Assembly: GCF_009389715.1 (NCBI RefSeq)
Contig: NW_024067847.1
Location: 248,001-312,000, forward strand
Reading direction: 5' to 3'
DNA: 64,000 nt
DNA from: Phoenix dactylifera
Taxonomy: Eukaryota; Streptophyta; Magnoliopsida; Arecales; Arecaceae
The notes below the pieces were generated by a model that saw nothing but the letters and a program-made list of their open reading frames with translations, searched no databases and was not told the DNA's origin. Positions 43,776 through 54,356 of this stretch are shown here, piece by piece; position 1 is the first letter of the stretch; each line of letters opens with the position of its first letter. The position numbers and the translations under genes are program-made.

Positions 43776-44716
43776 TGTTGTCGGCGCCCCGCACCGGAAC
43801 CCACTCACACCAGCGCCGCCACCGACGTCGGACAAGCAAGAGAGATACAAACGGATAAGCACTCTCTCGCTCCCTCGACTCCGGACTCAAGGATCACCTC
43901 TTCGCTCCGCCTACGAAGGGCAAAAGATTACTCCGTGGTATCAGTAGGATAAAACACTTGAGCACCGCAACGGATTATCAAAGATCAAAGGAAGAAGAAG
44001 GAAGAAAATAGCAAAGCAAATACAAAAATGTAACGAGGTTCGGCTACAAATAGCCTACGTCCTCCACCGCTCCAAATCTCAATAAGGATGAACTGATTAC
44101 AGAGATAGCACACACCCGAACGATCACAAGCGATCGATCTACAAGAGATTCACACAGAATTCCCTTTGCACAAGAAGTAGGATCCCAATCCTCTTCTTCT
44201 CTAGAACCCTAGCCTCACAAACAAGAGTCTCTCTCAAATATACGGCCAATAACCCTACCCTAGGGCTCTCATGAGTCCTATATATAGTCTCAAGACCTTC
44301 AGATGATCATAGCCGTCGAAACGCCACCAAAAATACCAAAAAAAAATCGTCCGTACGATTTTTCGCGAGCCCGAGTCGACTCGGCTGAAGTCCGAGTCGA
44401 CTCTGGCACGTCTGAACAACTTCCAGTTTAACTGGCACGATCTCGAGTCGACTCCACTGTATCTCGAGTCGACTCGACGATGCTCCGAGTCGACTCGACT
44501 GTAGTTCGAGTCGACTCTGACAGTCCAGACAGAAACATGGTTTTTGCGGCTTTCTCCTCTCGGGTCGACTCGACAGACCTCGAGTCGACTCGACTGTTCC
44601 CGAGTCAACTCGACTGAAGCTCGAGTCGACTCCGACAGTCCGCCAGACAGAAAACTATGCAGAATTGATTTTCCTTCAATTCTCTTCATCACCAAAGGTC
44701 TCCACATACCCCAATA
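43776..44716 (-). repeat. Copia B 5' LTR
   Basis: This is the partner of 38818-39758. On the plus strand its right end reads CCCCAATA, where the other copy has CCCCAACA, so one terminal dinucleotide has mutated. The same GAGTCGACTC array is present at about 44372-44634. Confidence 0.93.
44279..44286 (-). promoter_or_regulatory. TATA box in Copia B 5' LTR
   Basis: TATATATA is flanked by GGACTC on the minus strand, with the GAGTCGACTC array upstream in transcription sense at 44372-44634. This makes that array part of U3, if this TATA is used. Confidence 0.55.
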
Positions 44717-44721
44717 GGGTC

Positions 44722-46203
44722 CTGTATAAAACATAGTTTGTCCAAGAAGATAAGACATAGAGAAGCATCATGGGTGAGTTTACTGACCGAGAGAAGATTA
44801 AAGGTAAAGGAAGGCACACACAAAACATTTGTGAGAGTTAGATGATCTGATAACTTCACATTTCCAATATGAGTCACCCTTGCCTTAGTTCCATTTGGCA
44901 TCTGAACATATGCATGTACTTCAGAAATTATGGAAGTAAGAACGGAAACTGAGCAAACTATGTGATCAGTGGCTCCTGTGTCAAGTATCCATGGAGTTCC
45001 TTGTTCCTTGACTAGTTTAGAATTCTGTTTGATGACAGAAAGTGCTGAAGAAGTAAAGATGGAAGTACCTTCCATGTTAGCATAGGAGTGAGTGTTTGAT
45101 GATTCCGTGGATGTCTTGGTCATCAGGGAAGATGAGTCATTTGACTTAGGTTGATGAAGCATCTGAGCATTGAAATGATCAATGAGTTGCTGCATTTGAG
45201 CTTGAGTGAGCACTGTCTGAGATGATATTGATTCCTTTCCTTGGCTCTGAATAATTGCTTGATTTGCTGAATATTTGTTTGAAGGAACACCATTGAGATT
45301 TCCGGATTTGTTTTTGGTAAACTTGAAGTTGGGCGGAAATCCTATCAGCCTATAGCATTTGTCTTTAGTATGTCCAATTTTCCCACAATGATAACACACT
45401 AATTCTGACTTTTCCCTTCTCTTTGTATTTGTTACAGAAAATGCAGAAGATTCAGAAGTAGGAAGCGTTAATGTACGTGCTTCCCTTTGCCTTTCCTCTT
45501 GTAAAACTAATGAGAAAGTTTTATCTAAGGAGGGCATAGGACTCATAAGAATTACCTGTCCTCTTATACTGTCATATGAATCATTCAATCCCATTAAGAA
45601 TTTGAACACATAATCCTTCTGTTGAGCTTCATTGATAGTTCCCACTGCATTACATGTACAATGTCCACAAGTACATGAAGGCAGTGGTCTATAGTTGTGT
45701 AATTCTTCCCAAATGGCATTGAGTTGAGTGAAATAATCACTTACTGATTGGGTTCCCTGCATCACCGAGCTAAGTTGTTGTTGAAGTTGATAGATCCTCA
45801 CATTATCCGGTTGTGCAAACCGGATTTTTAGCTTTTCCCATACTTCCCTTGCAAAATTTATATACAAAACACTGGATGCAATTTCCCTTGAAATGGAATT
45901 TAGAATCCATGAAAGAATCAGATTATTGCATCTCAACCAGGGTAAGTAAAAAGGACTTGTTGATTCTGGTGTGGGAATAGTTTCATCAAGAAATCCCAGC
46001 TTATTCTTGACAGAAATGGCCAAAGTGAAGGATCTATTCCATGAGAGATAGTTGGATCCTGTTAAAGGAGGACTGATCACCACAGTGTTAGCATTATCAC
46101 TGTGATGAAGGAAAAATGGACTGTTTGGATCTTCGGAGGGAGAAGGAATGTGAGTTGAAGAGTATGCAGGGGATACATGAGCTGAAGATTCTCCATCTGC
46201 CAT
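44722..46203 (-). pseudogene. Copia A gag-protease, cut by Copia B
   Basis: The open frame starts at ATG 46203. Gag has GSNYLSWNRSFTLAI, RIYQLQQQLSSV, YFTQLNAIWEEL and FLMGLNDSYDSIRG. A zinc knuckle CYHCGKIGHTKDKC lies at about residue 270. Protease has WILDTGATDHIV at about residue 400. The frame is open until Copia B interrupts it in the region before integrase. A Cys-rich insertion SCTCGHCTC in mid-gag is unusual. This part has no inactivating mutation other than the insertion. Confidence 0.9.
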
Positions 46204-46290
46204 TTTAGAACAATCCTAAGACAAAAAGAAATGGCTGATACAGATTACTGCATCTTCAAAGAGGAAGAAGAAGCTTGATTTAGAATTCTA

Positions 46291-46308
46291 GCATCGGCTC
46301 TGATACCA
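46291..46308 (-). other. Copia A primer-binding site
   Basis: The reverse complement reads TGGTATCAGAGCCGATGC, directly adjoining the 5' LTR at 46309. Confidence 0.88.
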
Positions 46309-46723
46309 TGTTAGGAAAAAAAGAAGGAAGCTGGAAACAGGGGAGAAGGAGAATACTAATTTCATTCACTTTTCTTCACCTTTCATAGTACAGATTGGTG
46401 ATATTTATACACATTGAGCTGGATTAAAGTGTAACTAATCTAGCTATTTAAGCAATGCAAATTGTAACTGAATGTAACTAATCTAAAATTCAAAAAGATG
46501 AAGTTTCTAGATCATGGAGTTCAGAGTCCTGTTTCAACTGGTTTCTGTTTCTCCGTCTCAACAGTTACTGTTCACGAAATGTTTAAACCGTTTGAGACGT
46601 TATGAAAGTTTGAACTGAAAGAGAGCCGTTGGGGTTCTCATGGGAAGAGCCTGTAATACTGGGAAGAGAGGTTCCGGTGTCTGGATGGGAAGAACCTGTG
46701 TTACTGGGAAGAAAATCTTGAGA
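46309..46723 (-). repeat. Copia A 5' LTR
   Basis: It has the same length and ends as 35470-35884, with three differences seen (GTTAGG/GTTAGA, GAAATG/GAAACG, GTAATA/GTATTA). Confidence 0.9.
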
Positions 46724-47443
46724 TACTATGCCTAGTATAGTTAAGAGAACCAACAGTTCAAAGTTCAAACACCGCTACTAGTTCAGGATATGAATTAGTT
46801 CACACCGCTTGTTCCCACCCACATTCCATCAAGGAGTATTCCACACATAAGTATCAAGTGCATAGACACCAGCATAAATGAAACTAGAAAAAAATAATAG
46901 AATTTACTAAAGAAAACAAATAGCAAGCAACAAAAAAATTGACACTGCGATGCATTTTCTGCAATACTGAATTTTTCTTTGTTGTGATGTCACATCAACA
47001 AGAGCTTCGACGCCTATGTATACGACCACATGTACTATCATCCTATCTTCTTTCGTTAGTACATTATACAATAGTGTCCAGTATACATTCATGAAGTCCT
47101 ATGCCAAAACTAATAAATTGCACAAGAATGATTATGACTGTACGAAACAGCATGAGGACCTGCAGGACAATGACACCACCCACTCAGCATCATCTAGGAG
47201 CATGCATGAGCTTACACAGTAATCAGAAGGCTTATCTCAATCCTGATCTTATAGGCAAATCATTATAAGAACTAGCAACCAAAATGCCAGAGATGAGATA
47301 ATCAAAAACTGCCTCTGCAAATGTTAACTTGATTTTGTTTTTTTTCCATAATCAACACCTCCCTCTAACCTGTTTTTTCTTCAACCTGCAGTAGGTTTGG
47401 TTGGCTGCTTGAGGGAGAAAAAAGGGCTTACCCAAACACATAC

Positions 47444-47757
47444 CTTCATTCCATCTGACTCTGTAGCTGCATGCTCAGCCTGTTCAAAGAGGCAAAAGAT
47501 AAGCCATTGTTTTAATTTGATTTAGTCCTTATAGTTTCTTATTTTTCTCCAGGAAGGCAGGTAATGATGTCAACTTACAATGTCTTCATCGATATCCTCA
47601 TCATCATCAGGGACTTGAGGTGGACTAAAGAAATTGAAAAAACTTTCACATTCTTCAGTTTTGGTAATGGGCTTGGCATTCTTTGAGCCCTTCTTTGGCT
47701 TCTTTTTCAGAAGCTTCGGAGTCAAGCACTTTCCTGGCAACCATTCAATTTCAGTCC
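47444..47757 (-). pseudogene. Captured NAP1 (nucleosome assembly protein 1) fragment
   Basis: On the minus strand an exon (about 47757-47579) reads [20 protein letters not shown], then [36 protein letters not shown] and ends at a GTAAGT donor. This is the core of plant NAP1, a histone H2A-H2B chaperone, around the CESFFNFF segment. The next exon (47479-47444, good AG and GT sites) corresponds to the AEELQ-QME region, but its frame is shifted by small changes. The 5' and 3' parts of the gene are missing. It lies inside the CACTA element next to the Copia A insertion, so it is a captured fragment rather than a functional gene. Confidence 0.85.
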
Positions 47758-47775
47758 AAATGAAATTTTATGTAT

Positions 47776-48085
47776 AATACATATGTTTCAATTGTCATAT
47801 TGTAGTTTCAACGTAAAACAAACTCAACAAAAAAAAAATCATTCACATGGCTAACAATGGAAGGGGCTGGAGTATAACTTCCATAAAAAGTTCCAACAAC
47901 TTAATGATGTTCTTGGAATGGCAGAGTAATACATGCAGAGTAATACATATGTTTCAATTGTCATATTGTAGTTTCAATGTAAAACAAACTCAACAAAAAA
48001 AAAGTGTTCACATGGCTAACAATGGAAGGGGCTGGAGTATAACTTCCATAAAAAGTTCCTACAACTTAATGATGTTCTCTTGGAA
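47776..48085 (+). repeat. 166-bp direct duplication
   Basis: AATACATATGTTTCAATTG at 47776 recurs at 47942 and the following approximately 140 bases match almost completely (for example GGAAGGGGCTGGAGTATAAC in both). It is a local tandem duplication within the CACTA element. Confidence 0.9.
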
Positions 48086-48828
48086 TGGCAGTTATTTCAC
48101 ATGCAAGATTCTATTCATTAAATTCACAAATTTGCTCAACATAAAAATTCACTCTTAGCTCTACGGAGCAGAAGTCATAACTGGCTTGGTTAAAATAACA
48201 AGCAGAAGGTATAAGCATTTCAAAAAAATGATGCAAGATACATTCAGCTTATTAAACGAAACCGTAGCCTTGATTTGGTCAACTCTCATACCAATGTCAT
48301 CTTTATAATATTTGTTGAAAGTCTTTTTTCAACAGTCCTCTGACACCCATGCCAGAGTTGAAAGGCAAAAGGGTTGGGTCTCAAGAATGTCCCAAAAAAC
48401 TCGAGCCCTCATTCTCAAACTCAAGCAGAAAATTTATATCCTTCCAGAAATGTGAACGTAACAATGTATACAGCAGAAATTGCACCATTTAATTAATACA
48501 AGGAGACAGGTATGTATCACTGCAAACAAAATAAAAATATCTTTATAACTTGACTAAAATTTGCATGTGCCATTCTGACACCAAGGATATATCATCCTAA
48601 ACTGGCTAGGTCAAAAGTCTTTAGAAAGCTTATAAAAATTTTATTCAAACCATATAAACTGATGAAAAGGTATGAAATACCTGCCGTTTGTTCCAAATGA
48701 TTAATAGAAATGAGAATACATTAAAACAAGGAGGTAGATATGTGAAGCAGTCCAGAATCAGGTTTAATAGAAATGATTAATAGAAATGATTAAACAAGGA
48801 GGTAGATATGTGAAGGAGGTAGAAATGA

Positions 48829-49650
48829 TTAATAGAAATGAGATACTTCAGTCAACGAATCATTCTCGTCATCTTTATGTTTTCCCCATCGTGAAGTTCC
48901 ACATATTCGGCACGACTCTTGGTTCCTATTTTCACCACGATATAAAATGCAGTCATTCGGACAACTGTGTATCTTCTCATATCCAAGGTCCAACTCTTTT
49001 ATCAGTTTTTTGGCTTCATATGAAGATGATGGCAGAGTAACACCTTCTGGAAATGCATCCTTTAATAATTGAAGAAGCATGGTAAAAGACTTGCTGGACC
49101 ACCCATTCAAATATTTCAAATGTAATAAATGCAGAAGAAAAGAAATCTTCGTAAAATTCTTACAACCCGGATACAGTTCTTGATCACAATCTTTCACCAA
49201 GTTATCATAATGAGCTGTGTCATCAGCATGTATAGATTCCTCAACATGCATGGACTGATCAATAACTGCACGCTCATCTTCTCCTACAGTTCTGATATTA
49301 TGTCCAAGAGCATCTCTAAGTAGGCCCCTTATATCATCTTCTTCTACAGAATTTTGTTCCGTGTCACTACATCCAAAATTGAAGGTGTCTTCTAGATCGG
49401 AGGGTTGGTTACATGAAGGTATGAACTCTCCATGGAGTACCCATTCAGTATAACCCTTTAGAAAACCATTCCATACCAAATGTTCTTCAACAATTTTTGG
49501 ATCAAGAGCAGAACCGTTTACACATTTTTGACATGGACATAAAATTTTCCCGTTCATATTAGATTTCTCAAAGGCAAACTTAATGAAATTCCGAACTCCA
49601 TCCAAATATTCAGCACTAGATCTTAACTTATTTATCCAACTTTTGTCCAT
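48829..49650 (-). pseudogene. CACTA transposase TNP2/TnpD, N-terminal part
   Basis: A 273-residue frame starts at ATG 49650. The transposase-associated domain comes first: MDKSWINKLRSSAEYLDGV, then ILCPCQKCVN and HLVWNGFLKGYTEWVLHGE. An acidic linker follows (about 85-160). Then comes the start of the TNP2 domain with YLNGWSSKSFTMLLQLLKDA, LIKELDLGYEKIHSCPNDC and the Cys pair CRICGTSRW. It stops shortly after residue 270, before the catalytic core, so no active transposase is encoded. The position and strand agree with the minus orientation of the element. Confidence 0.88.
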
Positions 49651-50040
49651 TCTATTAGAATACCGATTGAACTGCAGTTCATATAAAAAAGATAAACACT
49701 ATTAGAAGGATGGACTACATATAAATTGCATGAAGAAAAGCATGTGACACTTACTATAACCTCACAATATATTGCCTGACATTCAAAATACAAAAATAAT
49801 GCGCTGTAATCATTCTCAAAACAAAACCATAGCTTGTTAAGAAACCTACCTTACAATTTAGACCATTTTGAAGGTTCCTTGGATCCCAGTTTTGAAATCC
49901 AGGTCAGAAGATACTAATTGAATCAATATTGGCAAACATCTACTATCACGAGTTGATCAATTCCCATACACATATGTAGTTTCATAGGAGCCTAAAGTTG
50001 ATCTTATCATTTCTCATAAGGGTAAGTGCACCAATCCAAG
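49651..50040. other. CACTA interior, no gene recognised
   Basis: AT-rich sequence upstream of the transposase start, possibly its leader or promoter. No TATA box stands out. Confidence 0.4.
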
Positions 50041-50215
50041 ATATTACGAATCAAGATCTAATATGCATAAGCGCAAGTAATGCATAATGCATCAAAGTTA
50101 TATCAAAGTAATGCATAAAAGTATGCATAAATTCGCTTTAAGGTAATGCATAAAAGATATTACGAATCAAGATCTAATATGCATAAAAGTAATGCATAAA
50201 AGTAATGCATAAAGT
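50041..50215 (+). repeat. Short-repeat cluster around TAATGCATAAAAG
   Basis: GATATTACGAATCAAGATCT recurs about 117 bases apart, and TAATGCATAAAAG occurs several times in direct repeats within 175 bases. Confidence 0.75.
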
Positions 50216-52560
50216 TTTAAATCGGCGGCTAACCCATCATGACAGAACTTCATCTGATTGAAATCTTAGTGTAACTTCCTAAAGTTTCTACCACAATCAT
50301 AAGCTTAGCATTACACCTTTTTTTTCTTTTTGAGAATGCTTAGCAGCACAGATTGGTCTGGTATCCTTACCACTTACCATCTCTCGTTTCTAATTAAAGT
50401 GAGATAAGTTGATTTTATGCATTACGACAAGCCATCATCAATTACTTCTAGAGAAGCCACTTTGCTTTACTAGGTCATCTACTTTTAACTTGCATTTTAG
50501 ACTACAATATTAAAGGCTTTGCGTCATCCAAATTTAGGAAAACAACCAGCATTGTTATGCATATAATGATAAATAATAAAGAAAATATTCAGCAAATCAA
50601 AGTTCATTCCTTTTCAAGCAATACGGTAAAAGTTATAGAAATAACGCAGAAGAGGCATGGAACAAGCCTGAAGTATAAAACAGCATCATCTTGAGACATT
50701 TTTTCTGTTCTAAAGTCGTATGCTCACCTAGGAAGAAAAGTCCTCGAAAGGCTCATCTCGCCTTAAAGCGAATTTACCAATCACGGCCAAATAGTCTTGG
50801 ATAACCACTCAAACTTCTATAAATAATAATAAGCCACTAAAACAAGGAATAGGATACAGTAACTAAAATGTGGGCAGTGGTCACAAACCATTACAAAAAT
50901 CATCATCAGCAGCACCACCATCATCATCAAAGCCTTACATATCAAATATGAGATTTACTATAGAGCATTAGTCTAAAGTTTAAGAATAATAGAATATCAT
51001 GAATTCACTAACAATAATGCATCAAGTTCGTCATTGTTAAAATGAGCTGTATTAAAATATGCCCTTTCCCACTTATCACACCCAAAAAAAGGGCAAAGAA
51101 CCTCCAGTTAGTCCACTTCAAGCAGGAACCAGCCTCCATTGTCAATGGGAACCAACCTCCAATTGGCCCATTTCAGGGGGGGAAATCAGACTCCTTTATA
51201 TCTTCTAGAAGAAGAAGAAGAAGAAGACAGTTTTTCAAGCTCTAAGCTTCTTCATAGCCAACAACATCGACAAAGAACTCTAAATGGGAGGCTGGTTTCC
51301 TCTCTAAGTGGACCAATTGAAGGTTGATTCTCATTACAAAGAACCAGATTTCCTCTTTTTCAGACTCCAAGAAAAAAGGCACACAACTTACATAGATAAC
51401 CTTGCAACTAAGCATTTCCATCACCTAATATTATGTATGATTGAACAACTACCACATGCCACCATCAAGTCACATGCATATGAAGAACATCATGTCCTTC
51501 AACATTGCAAGTCCAGCTGAATGGATATCTAGAACACCAATTTGTAAATATTCATGAACACAGACTACTTCTTGAAGCTACATATGCTGGAAACAATCAT
51601 ATGCAATATAAACCACAACTTTATCAAGGCATAATCTGCTATTTATGCCAAAGTATGAATAATGAACAGAACATCAATAGCAATGAAACAAGATAAATAT
51701 CCACAGAAATTTGCACATGTTCAAACTTGCACTCGTTTTCATAACTTTTGTCCTGTGCAGTAAGCCACAAAGGATCAAGCATAAATACTGAAAAACAGGG
51801 TGTTAACCAAAAGAGGGATCATACATAAAACCAGAAATGGTGACATGTCATTCAAGAACTAACTAATTCTCTATTTCCATTCCCGATCGATTGAATGCAA
51901 TGATGCCATGAACCAGATGCAAACCTTCGTCAATAATTTAGAAGATTCAGAAATCATCAGAAGCGGACGCTCAAAAAAAAGGGAGAGAGAGAGAGCATAC
52001 GATTGCTGGAGCCGAAAATGGCTGCGAACTCTCTTCGATCACTGAGACGGAGAGGATGTGGATCTGCGATGATAGAAGATACGAATCGATTAATTTCGTG
52101 ACAAGTATTAAATTAAATTAAAATATAAACTCCAACAGGACATCGAACTTCCAATCCGTACCTTTCTCTACCCCGAGATAGGCGGTGGGTTGGATCCAAG
52201 TTTTCTCCTCGGGCGGAGGCGGGCCTGAATCGATCGGAACTTGGGGCCGGTCGGTCGACACCGGAAAGGAGAGAGAACAAACCCAGAACACCCAAAGAAG
52301 AGGAGGAGGAGAAGAAGGAGAACAAGCGAGACGGTGGGAGAGGAGGGAGGAGGAGAAAAATACCTCCGGCGGAGCGGGTTGGGATCGGTCCGCGCCGGAG
52401 AGGAGGTAGCGCCGGAGACGAGGAATGGGGGCTAAGGCAGCGCCGGAGACGAGGAATGGGGGCTAAGGCAGCGCCGGAGACGAGGATCGAAGATGAGGGT
52501 GCTCGAGAGTAGCTAGGGCAATTTTGCGGGCTCGGGGTCGGCCGCTGGGTATTAAGTGGG
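50216..52560. other. CACTA interior, no gene recognised
   Basis: It holds an imperfect inverted repeat at 51099-51335 and a GC-rich block at about 52150-52540 containing a 31-base tandem duplication (CGCCGGAGACGAGGAATGGG, about 52411-52490). The GC-rich block could be the 5' exon of an element or captured gene, but no domain was recognised. An AG-rich microsatellite (AGA)n is at about 51210-51227. Confidence 0.4.
51099..51335. repeat. Imperfect inverted repeat, about 40-bp arms
   Basis: The left arm AACCTCCAGTTAGTCCACTT (continuing to AACCAGCCTCCA) pairs with the reverse complement of 51285-51335 (AACCTTCAATTGGTCCACTT continuing to AACCAGCCTCCCA). Roughly 33 of 40 positions match. A further short copy of the arm (CCAACCTCCAATTGGCCCATTT) lies at 51151-51174, and the loop is about 145 bases. 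Confidence 0.65.
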
Positions 52561-52800
52561 CTTCGGCGACGCTTATAAGCGTCGTATTATTAACCATGCT
52601 TATACGCGTCGTCTTAGAAAAAAAGAACGACGCGTTAAAGCGTCCTTGGATGTTAGGTCCTCGACGACGCTTTTAAGCATCGTTGATTGCTTCGAATTAC
52701 CAACGCTCCTACAAAGCGTTGGAAACATTGGGCGCGGGAGCGGAATTTGCCGACGCTTTTTCCTAGCGTCGGCAGATAAGCATCGGCATTTTATTCTTTT
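52561..52800. repeat. CACTA right subterminal repeats
   Basis: About six units of the GACGCTTTTAAGCGTC type (CGACGCTTATAAGCGTCG, CGACGCTTTTAAGCATCG, CCGACGCTTTTTCCTAGCGT and others), mirroring the left end. Confidence 0.85.
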
Positions 52801-52833
52801 ACTGTAGTGATCTCATCCAAAAAGACTAACCAG

Positions 52834-53321
52834 AAGGTATTATTTGCATTTTTTTGGCGTTGTACCAAGATCTACCTAGTGCATAACTAATGTGAAACAA
52901 ATCGGACGCCCGCATGGTCCTCACAATTTAAGTCCATCAAGTATTAAGTTTTGACTTGATTCCTTTGATCTAATCCAAACTTCTTCCAACCAATCTATGT
53001 TATGTTGGCATAACTTAAGCAACTTGATAGTTAAAGACGTGTACATTGTGTGAATTTTATTGCAGATATACTACCGTGAGCAATTACTTGCTTTGGGCAT
53101 GCATTCCATTCGTATTTGTTATGGAAGAGGTAGTTGATCTTTATAAATCTAACAATGTTGCACAAATGAGAATCTATGAACCATATACGGCTACTCATCA
53201 AGCCCTTGGTGGTTCCAACCTTCAACTTATAGTAGACAACCCTAATGATGATCTCCAAAGCTCAGCATCTGATGCTTCAGCAGCAATCACTAGGGCTGAA
53301 GTAACACAAAGCCCTATCCAC
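52834..53321 (+). pseudogene. Glucanase fragment, duplicated 488-bp unit (copy 1)
   Basis: The unit comprises intron-like sequence and the start of the glucanase catalytic exon. It reads approximately CIPFVFVMEEVVDLYKSNNV, VAQMRIYEPYTATHQALGG, NLQLIVDNPNDDLQSSASDA and AITRAEVTQSPI. The segment between CYGR and EVVDLY has lost the usual NNLPQPS part. It stops after about 100 residues and the next copy begins at 53322 (AAGGTATTATTT recurs 488 bases on). It is non-functional. Confidence 0.9.
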
Positions 53322-54312
53322 AAGGTATTATTTATATTTTTTGGCCCTGTACCAAGATCTACCTAGTGCATAACTAATGTGAAACTAATCAGACACCCGC
53401 ATGGTCCTCACAATTTAAGTGCATCAAGTTTTAAATTTTGACTTGATTCCTTTGATCTAATACAAGCTTCTTACCACCAATCTATGTTACGTTGGCCTAA
53501 CTTAAGCAACTTAATAGTTAAAGACATGTACATTGTGTGAATTTTATTGCAGATCTACTACCGTTAGCAATTACTTGCTTTGGGCGTGCATTCCATTGGT
53601 GTTTGTTATGGAAGAGGTAGTTGATCTTTACAAATCTAACAATGTTGCACAAATAAGAATCTATGAACCATATACAGCTGCTCATCAAGCCCTTGGTGGT
53701 TCCAACATTCAACTAATAGTAGACGACCCTATCGATGATCTACAAAGCTCATCTGATGCTTCAACAGCAATCACTAGGTTTGAAGTAACACAAAGCCCTA
53801 TCTAGATGTTTCATTTTGATACATCGCAGTCGGTAATGAGGTGATACATTCATTTCCTTAGGGCATCTTATCCTCCTTCAGCTGATGCATTCTCTTCTGA
53901 TGCATCAAAGTACTTAGGACCAATTGTCAATTATTTGGCCAACAATGGATTCCCACTTCCCAAACCATCGTACAAGATGGGCAATTTCGATATCAAAACC
54001 TCTTTGATTCAATTGCTGATGAAGCTTACTAATTGTTAGAGAAGGTAGGAGGTTCTAATGTGGAAGTTGTAGTATCAGAGAGAAGTTGGCCATGGGCTGG
54101 TGGTACTGCAACATGCATCAATTGATAATGCGAGGACATGTAATTAGAATTTGATTAGTCATGTTGGTTGAAGGACATCTAAGAGATCTGGAAGGGCTAT
54201 AGAAACTTACATATATGCTTGCTATATCAATGAGAACCAAAAGCCACGAGGGATAGAACAAAGCAGGCTATTCTATCCAAATACGCAATCTATCAACCTA
54301 ATCAACTTTAGT
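53322..54312 (+). pseudogene. Glucanase pseudogene, near full-length exon 2 (copy 2)
   Basis: The second 488-bp copy runs on into the remainder of the catalytic exon. Recognisable pieces are ACIPLVFVMEEVVDLYKSNN, AVGNEV (acid/base region), YPPSADAFSSDASKYLGPIV, VQDGQFRYQNLFD, GGSNVEVVVSERSWPWAGG (the SESGWPSAG nucleophile motif is altered, though a Glu remains) and a C-terminal end near NLINFS. Many stops, frameshifts and deletions occur, for example before AVGNEV and in the middle of the barrel. No exon 1 is present next to it. It shows that the glucanase cluster originally extended beyond the CACTA insertion. Confidence 0.92.
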
Positions 54313-54317
54313 GTTTT

Positions 54318-54356
<39 letters not shown>

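Larger units (their letters stand above)
38818..44716 (-). mobile_element. Copia element B, intact, nested in Copia A
   Basis: The LTRs are 941 bp each (38818-39758 and 43776-44716), start TGTTGTCGGCGCC, and are flanked by a perfect duplication GGGTC (38813-38817 and 44717-44721). By eye the LTRs differ at about seven positions. The primer-binding site complement is at 43761-43774 and the polypurine-side sequence after 39758 reads ATCTCCCACTTGG. One uninterrupted 1291-residue polyprotein lies between them. It is the youngest layer of the nest and the only element here that could still be autonomous. Confidence 0.95.
35470..46723 (-). mobile_element. Copia element A, inserted in CACTA, split by Copia B
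   Basis: The LTRs are 415 bp each (35470-35884 and 46309-46723) and are flanked by the duplication TACTA (35465-35469 and 46724-46728). By eye they differ at about three positions, so the insertion is recent. The primer-binding site complement is at 46291-46308 and the polypurine tract complement at 35885-35896 (CTTGAGGGGGAG on the minus strand). Gag and protease are at 46203-44722; integrase, RT and RNase H are at 38812-35744. A second Copia element (38818-44716) sits between them. Without it, element A is about 5.35 kb. Confidence 0.93.
33429..52809 (-). mobile_element. CACTA (En/Spm) transposon, 19.4 kb with nested insertions
   Basis: The left end is CACTACAAAAGAAG; the right end is the reverse complement of CACTACAGTAAAAGAA. 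A perfect 3-base duplication ATC flanks it (33426-33428 and 52810-52812). Both ends carry subterminal arrays of GACGCTTTTAAGCGTCGG-like palindromes, as is usual for transposase-binding regions of CACTA elements. A truncated TNP2-type transposase is at 48829-49650, so the element is probably non-autonomous. It also holds fragments of an HD-Zip I gene and a NAP1 gene on the same strand. Without the nested Copia element (35470-46728) it would be about 8.1 kb. Confidence 0.9.

Noticed and set aside
43746..43862. Longer N-terminus of the Copia B polyprotein
   Set aside because: These 39 codons lie in the LTR and primer-binding-site region; ATG 43745 gives the normal gag start.
50131..50775. 16-base inverted match (AAATTCGCTTTAAGG at about 50131 and its complement at about 50760)
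   Set aside because: Short, isolated, with no element-like ends; chance or old repeat remnant.
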